22,890 nucleotides of DNA from JBQLZQ01 sp052168355 (GCA_052168355.1 JBQLZQ010000039.1:1-22890); one strand, 5' to 3'. Counted from the first letter of the stretch, positions 14,992 to 22,760 are shown. A program made the numbers and translations. Notes: generated by a model not told the origin, from the letters alone.

Positions 14992-16510
14992 GGCATTTGT
15001 GGCGGGCACCGCCATGGCGGGCGCTGCGTTGCTGACCCCGACGATCCGCCCCGCGCGGGCGGCTCTGGTCTCGGAGGTCGGCGTACCGTTCAGCCCGTCC
15101 GGACTGATCGAACGGGCCCGCGCCCTGAGCCGGGAACCGTTTGCGCCGCGAACACAGGAACTGCCGGAACCCTTGAGAGCCCTCGACTATGACGGCTATC
15201 GCGATATCCGCTTCGATCCCGCTCAGGCCCTGTGGCGGGACCAGGACGTGCCGTTCCAGGTCCAGTTTTTCCACCTTGGATACCGGTTCCAGCGGCCGGT
15301 CAGGATTTTCGAGGTGTCCGACGGCGCGGCGTGGGAGGTGCTTTACGCGCCCGAGATGTTCAACCTGGGGGGCAACGATTTCGGCGCCTCCCTGCCCCCC
15401 GATCTGGGCTTTGCCGGGTTCCGCGTCCATCACCCGATCAACAGGTCCGACCATTTCGACGAGGTCGTTGTCTTTCTTGGCGCCAGCTATTTCCGGGCCG
15501 TGGGGCGTCACCAGGGGTACGGGCTGTCGGCCCGCGGGCTGGCGGTCAACACGGCCAACCAGGGCGGGGAAGAGTTTCCGTCCTTTCGTGAATTCTGGCT
15601 GGAACGGCCGGGCCCGGGTGCCGGCGCCATGGTGATCCACGCGTTGTTGGACGGGCCCAGCGTCACGGGTGCCTGCAGCTTCACAATTCGGCCGGGCGAC
15701 GCCACCATCATGGACGTCGTCTCGGTGTTCTTTCCGCGCCAGGATATCGCCCGGTTCGGTATGGCGCCGATGACCAGCATGTTCCTGTTCGACAACAAGG
15801 ACCCCGCGCCGTTCGACGATTTCCGGCCGCGGGTTCACGACAGCCAGGGTCTGTCGATCTGGTCGGGCCGAGGCGAATGGATCTGGCGCCCGCTGCGTAA
15901 CCCGTCGCGCATCACCGTCAGCTATTACGGTGACGAAAATCCGCGCGGTTTCGGGCTGCTGCAGCGGGAACGGGACTTTACCGACTATCAGGATCTGGAA
16001 TCGCGCTACGAGCGCCGCCCCAGCCTGTGGGTGGAACCGCTGGGCGGCTGGGGCAGGGGAGCCATCCAGCTGGTCGAATTGCCGATCCAAGGCGAGATCT
16101 TCGACAATATCGTGGCCTTTTGGGTGCCGGAATCGCCGGCCAAGGCCGGATCCGAATGGCAGCTTGCCTACCGTCTTCACTGGGCTCCGGCGCCGCCGAC
16201 GCAGCCGATGGGTGCCGTGGCGGCGACCCTGATCGGCGCCGGGAGCACACCGGAAACACGCAAGTTCGTGATCGACTTTGATGGCGGCGATCTTGAAAAC
16301 GCTCCGCCCGACTCCCCAATTGAGGCGGTGGTCACGTTGTCGGCCGGCCGGATCGTTACCCTGGTCAGCCAGCGCAACGAAGCGATCGGCGGTTGGCGCA
16401 CGTTCTTCGACATCGACCCGGAAGAGGCGGAGGAGATCGATATCAGGTGTTTTTTGCGCAATGGCGAGGCCGCGCTGACCGAAACCTGGAGCTTCCTGTG
16501 GCAAGTCTGA
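14981..16510 (+). CDS. opgG: Periplasmic glucan biosynthesis protein OpgG/OpgD (MdoG family)
   Basis: A 509-residue periplasmic protein needed to build the branched backbone of osmoregulated periplasmic glucans. Its N-terminus MDRRAFVAG and the following hydrophobic AMAGAALL segment form a twin-arginine-type signal with cleavage near RPARA, a feature of OpgD; the body shares hallmarks of OpgG and OpgD: DLGFAGFRVHHPIN, VFLGASYFRAVG, GLSARGLAVNTA, EEFPSF, APMTSMFLF, GEWIWRPL, NPRGFGLLQ, RRPSLWVEPLGGWG and DNIVAFWVPE. The ATG at 14981 overlaps the preceding gene by 11 bases; ATG 14966 and 14936 are in frame but would place extra residues before the signal. The 3' end overlaps the opgH start by 13 bases. 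Coupled translation of all three genes is likely. Confidence 0.93.
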   Translation: MDRRAFVAGTAMAGAALLTPTIRPARAALVSEVGVPFSPSGLIERARALSREPFAPRTQELPEPLRALDYDGYRDIRFDPAQALWRDQDVPFQVQFFHLGYRFQRPVRIFEVSDGAAWEVLYAPEMFNLGGNDFGASLPPDLGFAGFRVHHPINRSDHFDEVVVFLGASYFRAVGRHQGYGLSARGLAVNTANQGGEEFPSFREFWLERPGPGAGAMVIHALLDGPSVTGACSFTIRPGDATIMDVVSVFFPRQDIARFGMAPMTSMFLFDNKDPAPFDDFRPRVHDSQGLSIWSGRGEWIWRPLRNPSRITVSYYGDENPRGFGLLQRERDFTDYQDLESRYERRPSLWVEPLGGWGRGAIQLVELPIQGEIFDNIVAFWVPESPAKAGSEWQLAYRLHWAPAPPTQPMGAVAATLIGAGSTPETRKFVIDFDGGDLENAPPDSPIEAVVTLSAGRIVTLVSQRNEAIGGWRTFFDIDPEEAEEIDIRCFLRNGEAALTETWSFLWQV

Positions 16511-18618
16511 CGGATCTTGGCGCCGCCCTGTCCGACGTGGACAGGCTGGCCAGCATCAAACGGTTCCGCCGCGCCGTGGTCTTTGGCTTGGCGCTGATCA
16601 CCACTTTGGGGGCCACGATCGCCCTGCACCGGGCCCTGTCCTTTGGCGGGGTGACCGTGCTCGAGGGCATCATGCTGGCCCTGTTCGCGGTCAACATGGG
16701 GTGGATCGCCCTGTCTTTCTGGGGGGCCCTGGCGGGTTTTCTGACATTGTGGTTCGGGTGGCGCAATCCCGGCCTCAAATGGCCCGATGCCGGCGACGAT
16801 AGCCCCTTAAAGGCCCGCACCGCCATCCTGATGCCGGTCTACAACGAGGCCCCGTCGCGGGTCTACGCCAACCTCGAGGCGATCTACGAATCCCTGGTCG
16901 ATACCGGGCAGATCGCCCATTTCGACATGTTTGTTCTCAGCGACAGCACCGATCCCAATACCTGGATCGCGGAGGAGGTGGCGTGGACCACCCTGTGCCG
17001 CCGGGTGCGCGGCATCGGCCGCATCTTTTACCGCAAGCGCCGCTACAATATCGCGCGCAAGTCCGGGAATATCGAGGATTTCTGCCGCCGCTGGGGCAAC
17101 CGTTACGAGCATATGGTGGTTCTGGACGCCGACAGCGTCATGACCGGTACGGCGCTGGTCACGCTGGTCCGGCTGATGCAGGCCAACCCCACCGCCGGGA
17201 TCATCCAGGCGCCGCCGGCCATCGTTAACGGTCATACCCTGTTCGCCCGGGTGCAGCAGTTCGCCGGTCGTCTGTCCGGGTCGGTGATCGCGGCCGGTCT
17301 CAGCTTCTGGCAGGTCGACGACGGCAATTACTGGGGCCACAACGCCATCATCCGGACCCGGGCGTTTACCCAGCACTGCCAGCTTCCGGTGCTGCCGGGC
17401 AAGGCGCCCTTCGGCGGTCCGATTCTCAGTCACGATTTCGTCGAGGCGGCGTTCATGCGGCGGGCCGGCTGGCGGGTCTGGATGGTGCCCGAACTGGGCG
17501 GATCGTTCGAGGAATGCCCGCCGTCGGCCATCGATTACGCCATTCGAGACCGCCGCTGGTGCCAGGGGAACCTGCAGCATCTCAAGGTCATCCCCATGCG
17601 CCGCCTGCATCCGATCAGCCGGATGCATCTGGCCATGGGCGTCATGTCCTACCTGTCGTCGCCCCTATGGCTGGCCTTTTTGGCGACCGGCATCCTGGCC
17701 GCCGTGCAGACTCATCTGTTCCCGCCGGTCCCCAATCTGCCCTATCAGGCCTATTTCACGCTCGTGGGCGGGATCCACGCGCCGCCGGTGGTCACCACCT
17801 TTGGCGTGGCCATGGCCATGCTGGTGGCGCCCAAGCTGTTTGGCCTGGCCCTGCTGCTGCGGCACGGTCATCTGCGGCGCGGGTTCGGCGGTTTCGGACG
17901 GGCCGTTTGGGGGGCGGTGGTCGAAACGCTGTTCTCGGCCTTGATGGCGCCGGCCCAGATGCTGTTCCAAAGCCGTTTCGTGGCGGAAATCCTGCTCGGC
18001 CGGGACAGCGGCTGGAAAGGTCAGCGGCGCGACGGTGACGGCATCACCTGGCGCGAGGCGGCAGGCCGGCACGCGGGTCATACGGTGGCCGGTTTGGTCA
18101 TCGCCGTGGCCGGGTATTTCGCCATGCCGTCCCTGATCTGGTGGCTGGCGCCCGTGGTGCTCGGTCTGCTGCTGTCCATTCCGCTGTCCTATTATTCGGC
18201 GCGGGAAGATCTGGGCCTGTGGCTGCGCGACCGCGGCGTCCTGACCATTCCGGAGGAAACGGATCCGCCGTCGGTGGTAACCCGGGCCAACGTGGTCGCG
18301 GAACAGTTGGCCGACGCCGATCCGGCCGGTGATGCCCTGGCCCGGGTGATCGCCGATCCCACCGTGCACGCTCTGCACCGGGCGCTGCTGCCCGCCAATA
18401 CGGATTTTGCCGTCGGCGACCCTGAGAACCTGGCCCAGGCCCGCAGCAAGCTGAAGTCCAGCGCGTCCGGGGCGGCGTTGTCGGTGTCGGAGACGATCGC
18501 GGTGCTGTTCGACGCCGTGACCCTGGCGGAACTACACGAAGAAGCGGTGCGCGAGGCGGCCCGTGCCGGTCGCCCGGCGGAAACCGGTTCGCGCAACCCC
18601 GTGCCCGAAATCGCTTGA
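16498..18618 (+). CDS. opgH: Glucans biosynthesis glucosyltransferase OpgH (MdoH)
   Basis: A 706-residue inner-membrane glycosyltransferase family 2 enzyme that polymerises and probably translocates the glucose backbone of periplasmic glucans from UDP-glucose. After two N-terminal membrane spans come the GT2 start ILMPVYNEAPSRVYANLEA (about residues 108-126), the metal-binding DxD as D210-A-D212 in LDADSVMTG, and the processive-synthase motif RDRRWCQGNLQ (R352-R353-W354). Several more spans follow (about 380-580), then a cytoplasmic C-terminus. It is shorter than the enterobacterial protein (about 850 residues), mainly at the N-terminus. GTG 16498 has GGAG six bases upstream, inside the opgG end; the longer frame opening at 16393 is a shadow of opgG. 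Confidence 0.95.
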   Translation: MASLTDLGAALSDVDRLASIKRFRRAVVFGLALITTLGATIALHRALSFGGVTVLEGIMLALFAVNMGWIALSFWGALAGFLTLWFGWRNPGLKWPDAGDDSPLKARTAILMPVYNEAPSRVYANLEAIYESLVDTGQIAHFDMFVLSDSTDPNTWIAEEVAWTTLCRRVRGIGRIFYRKRRYNIARKSGNIEDFCRRWGNRYEHMVVLDADSVMTGTALVTLVRLMQANPTAGIIQAPPAIVNGHTLFARVQQFAGRLSGSVIAAGLSFWQVDDGNYWGHNAIIRTRAFTQHCQLPVLPGKAPFGGPILSHDFVEAAFMRRAGWRVWMVPELGGSFEECPPSAIDYAIRDRRWCQGNLQHLKVIPMRRLHPISRMHLAMGVMSYLSSPLWLAFLATGILAAVQTHLFPPVPNLPYQAYFTLVGGIHAPPVVTTFGVAMAMLVAPKLFGLALLLRHGHLRRGFGGFGRAVWGAVVETLFSALMAPAQMLFQSRFVAEILLGRDSGWKGQRRDGDGITWREAAGRHAGHTVAGLVIAVAGYFAMPSLIWWLAPVVLGLLLSIPLSYYSAREDLGLWLRDRGVLTIPEETDPPSVVTRANVVAEQLADADPAGDALARVIADPTVHALHRALLPANTDFAVGDPENLAQARSKLKSSASGAALSVSETIAVLFDAVTLAELHEEAVREAARAGRPAETGSRNPVPEIA

Positions 18619-18660
18619 CGGTTTCGCCCGTCGGGCGCGCACCATGGTGTCCGTTTCCGG

Positions 18661-18685
18661 GGAACGTTCGGACGGTCGGCCCGTT
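18661..18685 (+). promoter_or_regulatory. EcfG (general stress response sigma factor) promoter
   Basis: GGAAC at 18661-18665 and CGTT at 18682-18685 are separated by exactly 16 bases, the consensus for the alphaproteobacterial general stress sigma factor EcfG (GGAAC-N16/17-CGTT). The -10 box ends 43 bases before the ATG of the PRC-barrel gene, leaving room for a short leader with the GGAGG ribosome site. PRC-barrel genes are common members of this regulon. Confidence 0.75.
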
Positions 18686-18728
18686 CACCTTTCCCTTGCG
18701 TGTTCACAGAGATTGACCGGAGGACGCG

Positions 18729-19445
18729 ATGCGCTGGAGCCTGGAGCACCTGCGAGGATTCTCGCTGCGGGCGACGGATGATACCCTTGGCAAGGTCAAG
18801 GACTTCCTGTTCGACGACGACACCTGGACCGTGCGCTACATGGTGGCCGATACGTCCCGCTGGCTGTTCGGCCGCAGCGTTCTGATCGCGTCCGAGGCGT
18901 TGGGCCATCCCGACGTCGCCGAGAAGGCGTTTCCCGTCGACCTGACCCGCGACCGCATCAAGAACAGCCCGGAAATCGAAACGTCCGCCCCGATCGGGCG
19001 CGAGCAGGAAGACGCCATACGCGCCTATTACGGCTGGCCGCCCTATGGCGCGCCGGCGGTGCCGGCCGCGCCCGACACCGGCGGCGAACCGGCCGCGGCG
19101 CCGCTGCGCCCCGATCTGCGGCTGCGCAGCGGGCACGATCTGACCGGCTACACGATTTCGGCAAAGGACGACACCCTGGGCCGGGTGGAGGATTTTCTGA
19201 TCGACGAGGATGGCTGGCGCATCCGTTATTTGGTGGTGGATATCGGGTCCTGGCTGCCGCTGCGCCGTGTCGTGGTGGCGCCGGAATGGGTCACCATGGT
19301 CGACGAACGCGACCGTCGCATCCATGTCGACCTGACCCGCGAGCAGGTCGAGCACAGCCCCGACTACGACCGGTCCATGACCGTCGACCACGACTACCAG
19401 GAACGGCTGCACCGCCACTACAACAGGCCGCTGCCGCGCCCCTGA
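18729..19445 (+). CDS. Double PRC-barrel domain protein
   Basis: A 238-residue soluble protein with two PRC-barrel domains from an internal duplication. Repeat 1 (about 9-85) contains LRATDDTLGKVKDFLFDD, VRYMVADTSRWL and the end VDLTRDRIKNSPEIE. Repeat 2 (about 137-220) contains ISAKDDTLGRVEDFLIDE, IRYLVVDIGSWL and VDLTREQVEHSPDYD. A Pro/Ala-rich linker (about 100-125) joins them. Between them, AIRAYYGWPPYG resembles the C-terminal tail of single-domain versions. PRC-barrel proteins are small beta-barrel adaptors, often stress-induced and poorly understood. GGAGG stands five bases before the ATG. It has its own EcfG-type promoter, so it is probably induced by osmotic or starvation stress independently of opgH upstream. 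Confidence 0.9.
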   Translation: MRWSLEHLRGFSLRATDDTLGKVKDFLFDDDTWTVRYMVADTSRWLFGRSVLIASEALGHPDVAEKAFPVDLTRDRIKNSPEIETSAPIGREQEDAIRAYYGWPPYGAPAVPAAPDTGGEPAAAPLRPDLRLRSGHDLTGYTISAKDDTLGRVEDFLIDEDGWRIRYLVVDIGSWLPLRRVVVAPEWVTMVDERDRRIHVDLTREQVEHSPDYDRSMTVDHDYQERLHRHYNRPLPRP

Positions 19446-19468
19446 TGCCGCCGACTCCCCGCGTTGCG

Positions 19469-19502
19469 GTTTGCCAAGCCATGCCATACTCTGCCGGCAA
19501 AC
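19469..19502. promoter_or_regulatory. Inverted repeat before the ROK kinase gene, possible operator
   Basis: GTTTGCC (19469-19475) and GGCAAAC (19496-19502) form a perfect seven-base inverted repeat with a 20-bp spacer, ending 22 bases before the kinase ATG. It could be a regulator-binding site or a weak hairpin in the leader. There is no T tract, so it is not an intrinsic terminator for the PRC gene. Confidence 0.3.
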
Positions 19503-19524
19503 AATCCGGGAGGCACGGTCGCGC

Positions 19525-20442
19525 ATGCGCATCGGGATCGATTTGGGCGGAACGAAGATCGAGGCCATCGCCCTCGACGACGAGGGGCGGGAACTGGAAC
19601 GGCACCGCGTCGCGACACCGCGCTTCGACTATCCAGGAACCGTAGCGGCCATCGCTGAACAGGTCGAGCGGCTGGAAGGCAAGCTGGGGCAGACCGGCAC
19701 GGTGGGGATCGGAATGCCGGGAGCCCTGTCGCCGGTCACCGGCCTGGTCAAGAACGCCAATTCGGTCTGGCTGATCGGCGAGCCATTCGACAAGGACCTG
19801 TCCGAGGCTTTGGGACGTCCCGTGATCTGCGCCAACGACGCCAACTGCCTCGCGGTATCGGAGGCCGTGGACGGGGCGGCCGCGGGCGCCGGCGTCGTCT
19901 TTGCCGTCATCCTGGGAACAGGCTGCGGCGCCGGCATCGCCATCGAGGGCCGGGCCCATACCGGCGGCAACGCCATCGCCGGCGAGTTTGGCCACATGCC
20001 GCTGCCATGGCCGCGCGACGACGAGCGCCCCGGCCCGGACTGCTATTGCGGCATGACCGGTTGCGTCGAAACCTGGGTCTCGGGGACGTCGTTCGAAGCC
20101 GATTTCCAGCGCGCCACCAGCCGCAAGATCCGGGCGCCGGAGATCGTGGCCGACGCCGAAGCCGGCAACCCCGAGGCCGAGGCCGCGCTGCAACGCTACG
20201 AACATCGCCTGGCACGGTCGCTGGCGGTCATCGTCACGGTGCTGGACCCGGACGCCATCGTTCTGGGCGGCGGCATGTCCAACGTCAAACGCCTGTACCG
20301 CACACTGCCGGAGATCGTGCCCCAATTCGTGTTCGGCCGGGAATGCGCCACGCCGATCCGCCCGGCCAAGCATGGCGACAGCAGCGGCGTGCGCGGCGCC
20401 GCCTGGCTGTGGCCGGCAAAGCCGACCGTGGAGACCGTGTAG
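19525..20442 (+). CDS. ROK-family sugar kinase (fructokinase or N-acetylhexosamine kinase-like)
   Basis: A 305-residue cytoplasmic sugar kinase of the ROK family. The phosphate-binding start IGIDLGGTKIEA is at residues 3-14, GIGMPGALSP follows near 63, and the catalytic aspartate is D105 in CANDANCLAVSE. The second phosphate motif is VILGTGCGAGI. The ROK zinc site is complete: GEFGHMPLPW with C173, C175 and C180 in CYCGMTGCVE. There is no N-terminal helix-turn-helix, so it is an enzyme and not a ROK repressor. The substrate is probably fructose, glucose, mannose or GlcNAc; motifs do not decide. The chosen ATG places the family start correctly; GGGAGG lies 11-12 bases upstream, slightly long spacing. 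An in-frame start at 19471 would add 18 unrelated residues. Confidence 0.92.
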   Translation: MRIGIDLGGTKIEAIALDDEGRELERHRVATPRFDYPGTVAAIAEQVERLEGKLGQTGTVGIGMPGALSPVTGLVKNANSVWLIGEPFDKDLSEALGRPVICANDANCLAVSEAVDGAAAGAGVVFAVILGTGCGAGIAIEGRAHTGGNAIAGEFGHMPLPWPRDDERPGPDCYCGMTGCVETWVSGTSFEADFQRATSRKIRAPEIVADAEAGNPEAEAALQRYEHRLARSLAVIVTVLDPDAIVLGGGMSNVKRLYRTLPEIVPQFVFGRECATPIRPAKHGDSSGVRGAAWLWPAKPTVETV

Positions 20443-20566
20443 GGCGGTCTTGTCGCGACACGAGGCTTCGAAGCCGGTTCCAAGCCGCTTGCGATGGGCA
20501 CCGCATGTCTGATTTAAACCACTAGGAATGGCGGCGAGCGGTTTGAAATCTCGTCGCAAGACCGCC
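20443..20566. repeat. 124-bp imperfect palindrome between kinase and dehydrogenase genes
   Basis: The ends are GGCGGTCTTGTCGCGA (from 20443) and TCGTCGCAAGACCGCC (to 20566), complementary except for small offsets. Further in, GGTTCCAAGCCGCTTGC is nearly complementary to GCGAGCGGTTTGAAA, so the arms pair along much of their length with G-U tolerance. The centre holds GATTTAAACCACTAGG. It begins directly after the kinase stop codon. It may be a small non-autonomous mobile element or a long leader/terminator structure before the dehydrogenase. Confidence 0.65.
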
Positions 20567-20594
20567 ATCCTCACCTTCCCACGGATCACGCGTC

Positions 20595-22091
20595 ATGGAT
20601 ATCGCTGCTCTTCTCGCCGACCTTGGTCTCGATGATGCGCAAGTGCGTGGCGGCGGACTGACCGTCTTTTCCCCGATCGACGGGTCGGCGATAGCGCATG
20701 TCCGCGAACACACCGAGGCGGATCTCGATGCCGCCATCGGCCGGGCCGAAACGGCGTTCGCCGCGTGGCAGGCGGTGCCCGCGCCACGGCGGGGCGAACT
20801 GGTGCGGTTGCTGGGCGAGGAGCTGCGCGCCCACAAGGACGCCCTGGGGCGGCTGGTGACCTTGGAGAACGGCAAGATCCTGCAGGAAGGCCTGGGCGAG
20901 GTGCAGGAGATGATCGACATCTGCGACTTCGCCGTCGGCCTCTCGCGCCAGCTCTACGGCCTGACCATCGCCTCGGAACGGCCGGGGCACCGGATGATGG
21001 AGACCTGGCACCCGCTGGGTCCCATCGGCGTCATCAGCGCCTTCAACTTCCCGGTCGCGGTGTGGAGTTGGAATGCCGCCCTGGCCCTGGTGTGCGGCGA
21101 TCCCGTGGTGTGGAAGCCGTCGGAAAAAACACCGGTGACGGCGCTTGCCTGCCAGGCATTGCTGCGCCGGGCCATGGACCGGTTCGGCGACGCGCCGAAG
21201 GGCTTGAGCGAAGTCGTCATCGGCGGACGGGGGCTGGGCCGGCGCCTGGCCGAGGATCCGCGCGTGCGCCTGGTCAGCGCCACCGGCAGCACGGCGATGG
21301 GACGCCAGGTCGGTCCGGTGGTGGCCGGGCGGATGGGGCGCGTTCTGCTGGAGCTCGGCGGCAACAACGGCATGATCGTGGCGCCGTCGGCCGATCTCGA
21401 CATGGCGGTACGGGCGATCCTGTTCGGCGCCGTGGGCACCGCCGGCCAGCGCTGCACGTCGCTGCGCCGGTTGATCGTTCATGACGATATCTACGACCGT
21501 TTGCTGCCGGCCCTGAAAAAGGCCTACGGGGCCATCGCCGTCGGCGATCCGCTGGAGCCGGGGATCCTGGTCGGTCCGCTGATCGACGAGGACGCCCTTG
21601 GGGCGATGACCCGGGCGCTGGAGGCGGCGCGGGCCGAGGGCGGCACGGTCACCGGCGGCGATCGGCTTGGCACACCAAAGAGCGGCGCCTATGTCCGGCC
21701 GGCCATCGTCGAGATGCCCGATCAGACGGAAACGGTGCGCGCGGAAACCTTCGCGCCTATACTCTATGTGCTGCGCTACGACGATCTGGACCGGGCCATC
21801 GCCCTGCACAACGGTGTGCCGCAGGGCCTGTCGTCCTGTATCTTCACGACCGACATCCGCGAGGCCGAACGGTTCCTGTCGGCGACCGGCAGCGATTGCG
21901 GCATCGCCAACGTCAATATCGGGCCCAGCGGCGCGGAAATCGGCGGTGCCTTCGGCGGCGAGAAGGAGACGGGCGGCGGCCGTGAATCCGGGTCGGATGC
22001 CTGGAAGGCCTATATGCGCCGGCAGACGGCGACGGTGAACTATTCCCGCGACCTGCCGCTGGCCCAGGGCATCACCTTCTCGGTGGGGTAG
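20595..22091 (+). CDS. amaB: ALDH7-family aldehyde dehydrogenase, probable 2-aminoadipate semialdehyde dehydrogenase
   Basis: A 498-residue NAD-dependent aldehyde dehydrogenase of the ALDH7 (antiquitin) type. The catalytic cysteine is C287 in GQRCTS and the general base E253 in LELGGNN, where the double asparagine is typical of ALDH7. GPIGVISAFNFPVAVWSWN and VVWKPSEKTP form the coenzyme-binding region, and ATGSTAMGRQV the glycine-rich turn. The C-terminal GAEIGGAFGGEKETGGGRESGSDAWKAYMRR region is also family-like. Bacterial members (AmaB, Pcd) oxidise 2-aminoadipate-6-semialdehyde in lysine or pipecolate breakdown; other substrates such as betaine aldehyde are possible. The ATG has only a weak ribosome site. 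No lysine-pathway partner gene is adjacent, so the pathway is inferred from family membership. Confidence 0.88.
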   Translation: MDIAALLADLGLDDAQVRGGGLTVFSPIDGSAIAHVREHTEADLDAAIGRAETAFAAWQAVPAPRRGELVRLLGEELRAHKDALGRLVTLENGKILQEGLGEVQEMIDICDFAVGLSRQLYGLTIASERPGHRMMETWHPLGPIGVISAFNFPVAVWSWNAALALVCGDPVVWKPSEKTPVTALACQALLRRAMDRFGDAPKGLSEVVIGGRGLGRRLAEDPRVRLVSATGSTAMGRQVGPVVAGRMGRVLLELGGNNGMIVAPSADLDMAVRAILFGAVGTAGQRCTSLRRLIVHDDIYDRLLPALKKAYGAIAVGDPLEPGILVGPLIDEDALGAMTRALEAARAEGGTVTGGDRLGTPKSGAYVRPAIVEMPDQTETVRAETFAPILYVLRYDDLDRAIALHNGVPQGLSSCIFTTDIREAERFLSATGSDCGIANVNIGPSGAEIGGAFGGEKETGGGRESGSDAWKAYMRRQTATVNYSRDLPLAQGITFSVG

Positions 22092-22109
22092 GGCTTCGGT
22101 GGGAGAGGG

Positions 22110-22137
22110 CGCGCCGCGTCGGCGCGTCCGCGGTTTT
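22110..22137 (+). terminator. Possible intrinsic terminator after the ALDH7 gene
   Basis: CGCGCCG (22110-22116) pairs with CGGCGCG (22120-22126) over a three-base loop, followed after TCCGCGG by TTTT. Position 19 bases after the stop fits a terminator, though the T tract is short and displaced from the stem. Confidence 0.45.
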
Positions 22138-22157
22138 GCAAGACAGGAGAGACAAGC

Positions 22158-22703
22158 ATGCGGATCCTCGTGGCATGGATCGTTGTGGCGATGGCGGTCG
22201 TTCTGGCGCCGGTTTCCGGCCAGGCCCAGCAATGGCAGCCGATCGACGCCTCCGAAGCCAGGCTGGATATCGCGCCGTCGGCCTTTGGCACCCAGGGCAT
22301 CCAGCGCTCATCGGTGACGGCCCAGGGCGCGCGGTACGAACGCTGGTCCACCGGGCTCGATTCCTCTCGGCGGTTTTTTCACGTCGTGCTGCGGGAGGCC
22401 ATCGGCCTGACCGTCATCGCCGATCCCTTGGACATCCCCACCGTTGCGGCGGAGGCCTGGCCGGCGGCGGCCGGTGCCGCGTTCGAGGATCCGGTGGAAC
22501 TGATCACGACCCTGGGCCCGACGCGGTACCGGCGGTTCACCCAGGCCGGCATCGGCTGCGCGGCGTTCATCACCACCTTCGGTGACTATCGTGGCGGTTA
22601 TCCCGCCAACACCGTGCAGGGGATCTACTGCGATCCGGGCACGCGCACCCTGCCGCAGGACGATGTTGAGCGCACCCTGAACGCGATCACGGTGCGGCGC
22701 TAG
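22158..22703 (+). CDS. Secreted protein of unknown function
   Basis: A 181-residue protein with a clear Sec signal peptide (ILVAWIVVAMAVVLAPVSG, cleavage after GQAQ or QAQ near residue 24), so periplasmic or secreted. The mature part mixes aromatic, acidic and small residues, with blocks such as RRFFHVVLREAIGLTVIADP and GIGCAAFITTFGDYRGGYPAN; two cysteines (in IGCAAF and IYCDPG) could form a disulfide. The end DVERTLNAITVRR resembles a short surface helix. No known domain was recognised. AGGAGA lies seven to eight bases before the ATG, a strong start signal. The TAG stop codon overlaps the first base of the following palindromic repeat's AGAGC end, so the repeat lies exactly at the gene end. 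Confidence 0.8.
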   Translation: MRILVAWIVVAMAVVLAPVSGQAQQWQPIDASEARLDIAPSAFGTQGIQRSSVTAQGARYERWSTGLDSSRRFFHVVLREAIGLTVIADPLDIPTVAAEAWPAAAGAAFEDPVELITTLGPTRYRRFTQAGIGCAAFITTFGDYRGGYPANTVQGIYCDPGTRTLPQDDVERTLNAITVRR

Positions 22704-22760
22704 AGCGCGATCGTCATTGGTGGAAGCGGACCCGCTGCCACCAATGACGTGAATCGCTCT
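22702..22760 (+). repeat. Second-type palindromic repeat, probable terminator of the secreted-protein gene
   Basis: A 59-bp element from AGAGCGCGATCG to GTGAATCGCTCT. It contains a perfect 12-bp stem (CGTCATTGGTGG at 22712-22723 with CCACCAATGACG at 22738-22749) extended inside by AGCG/CGCT. Its layout matches the core of the 94-bp repeat: AGAG-NN-NGATCG at one end, an extra TGA before ATC in the other arm, and TGG/CCA at the same stem position, but different stem sequence. The two elements therefore look like subfamilies of one palindrome family. Confidence 0.85.

Noticed and set aside
20443..20500. tRNA-like segment (GGTTCCAAGCC near 20475)
   Set aside because: No acceptor stem, anticodon loop or GTTCRANNC T-loop in the right positions; the sequence is an arm of the 124-bp palindrome.
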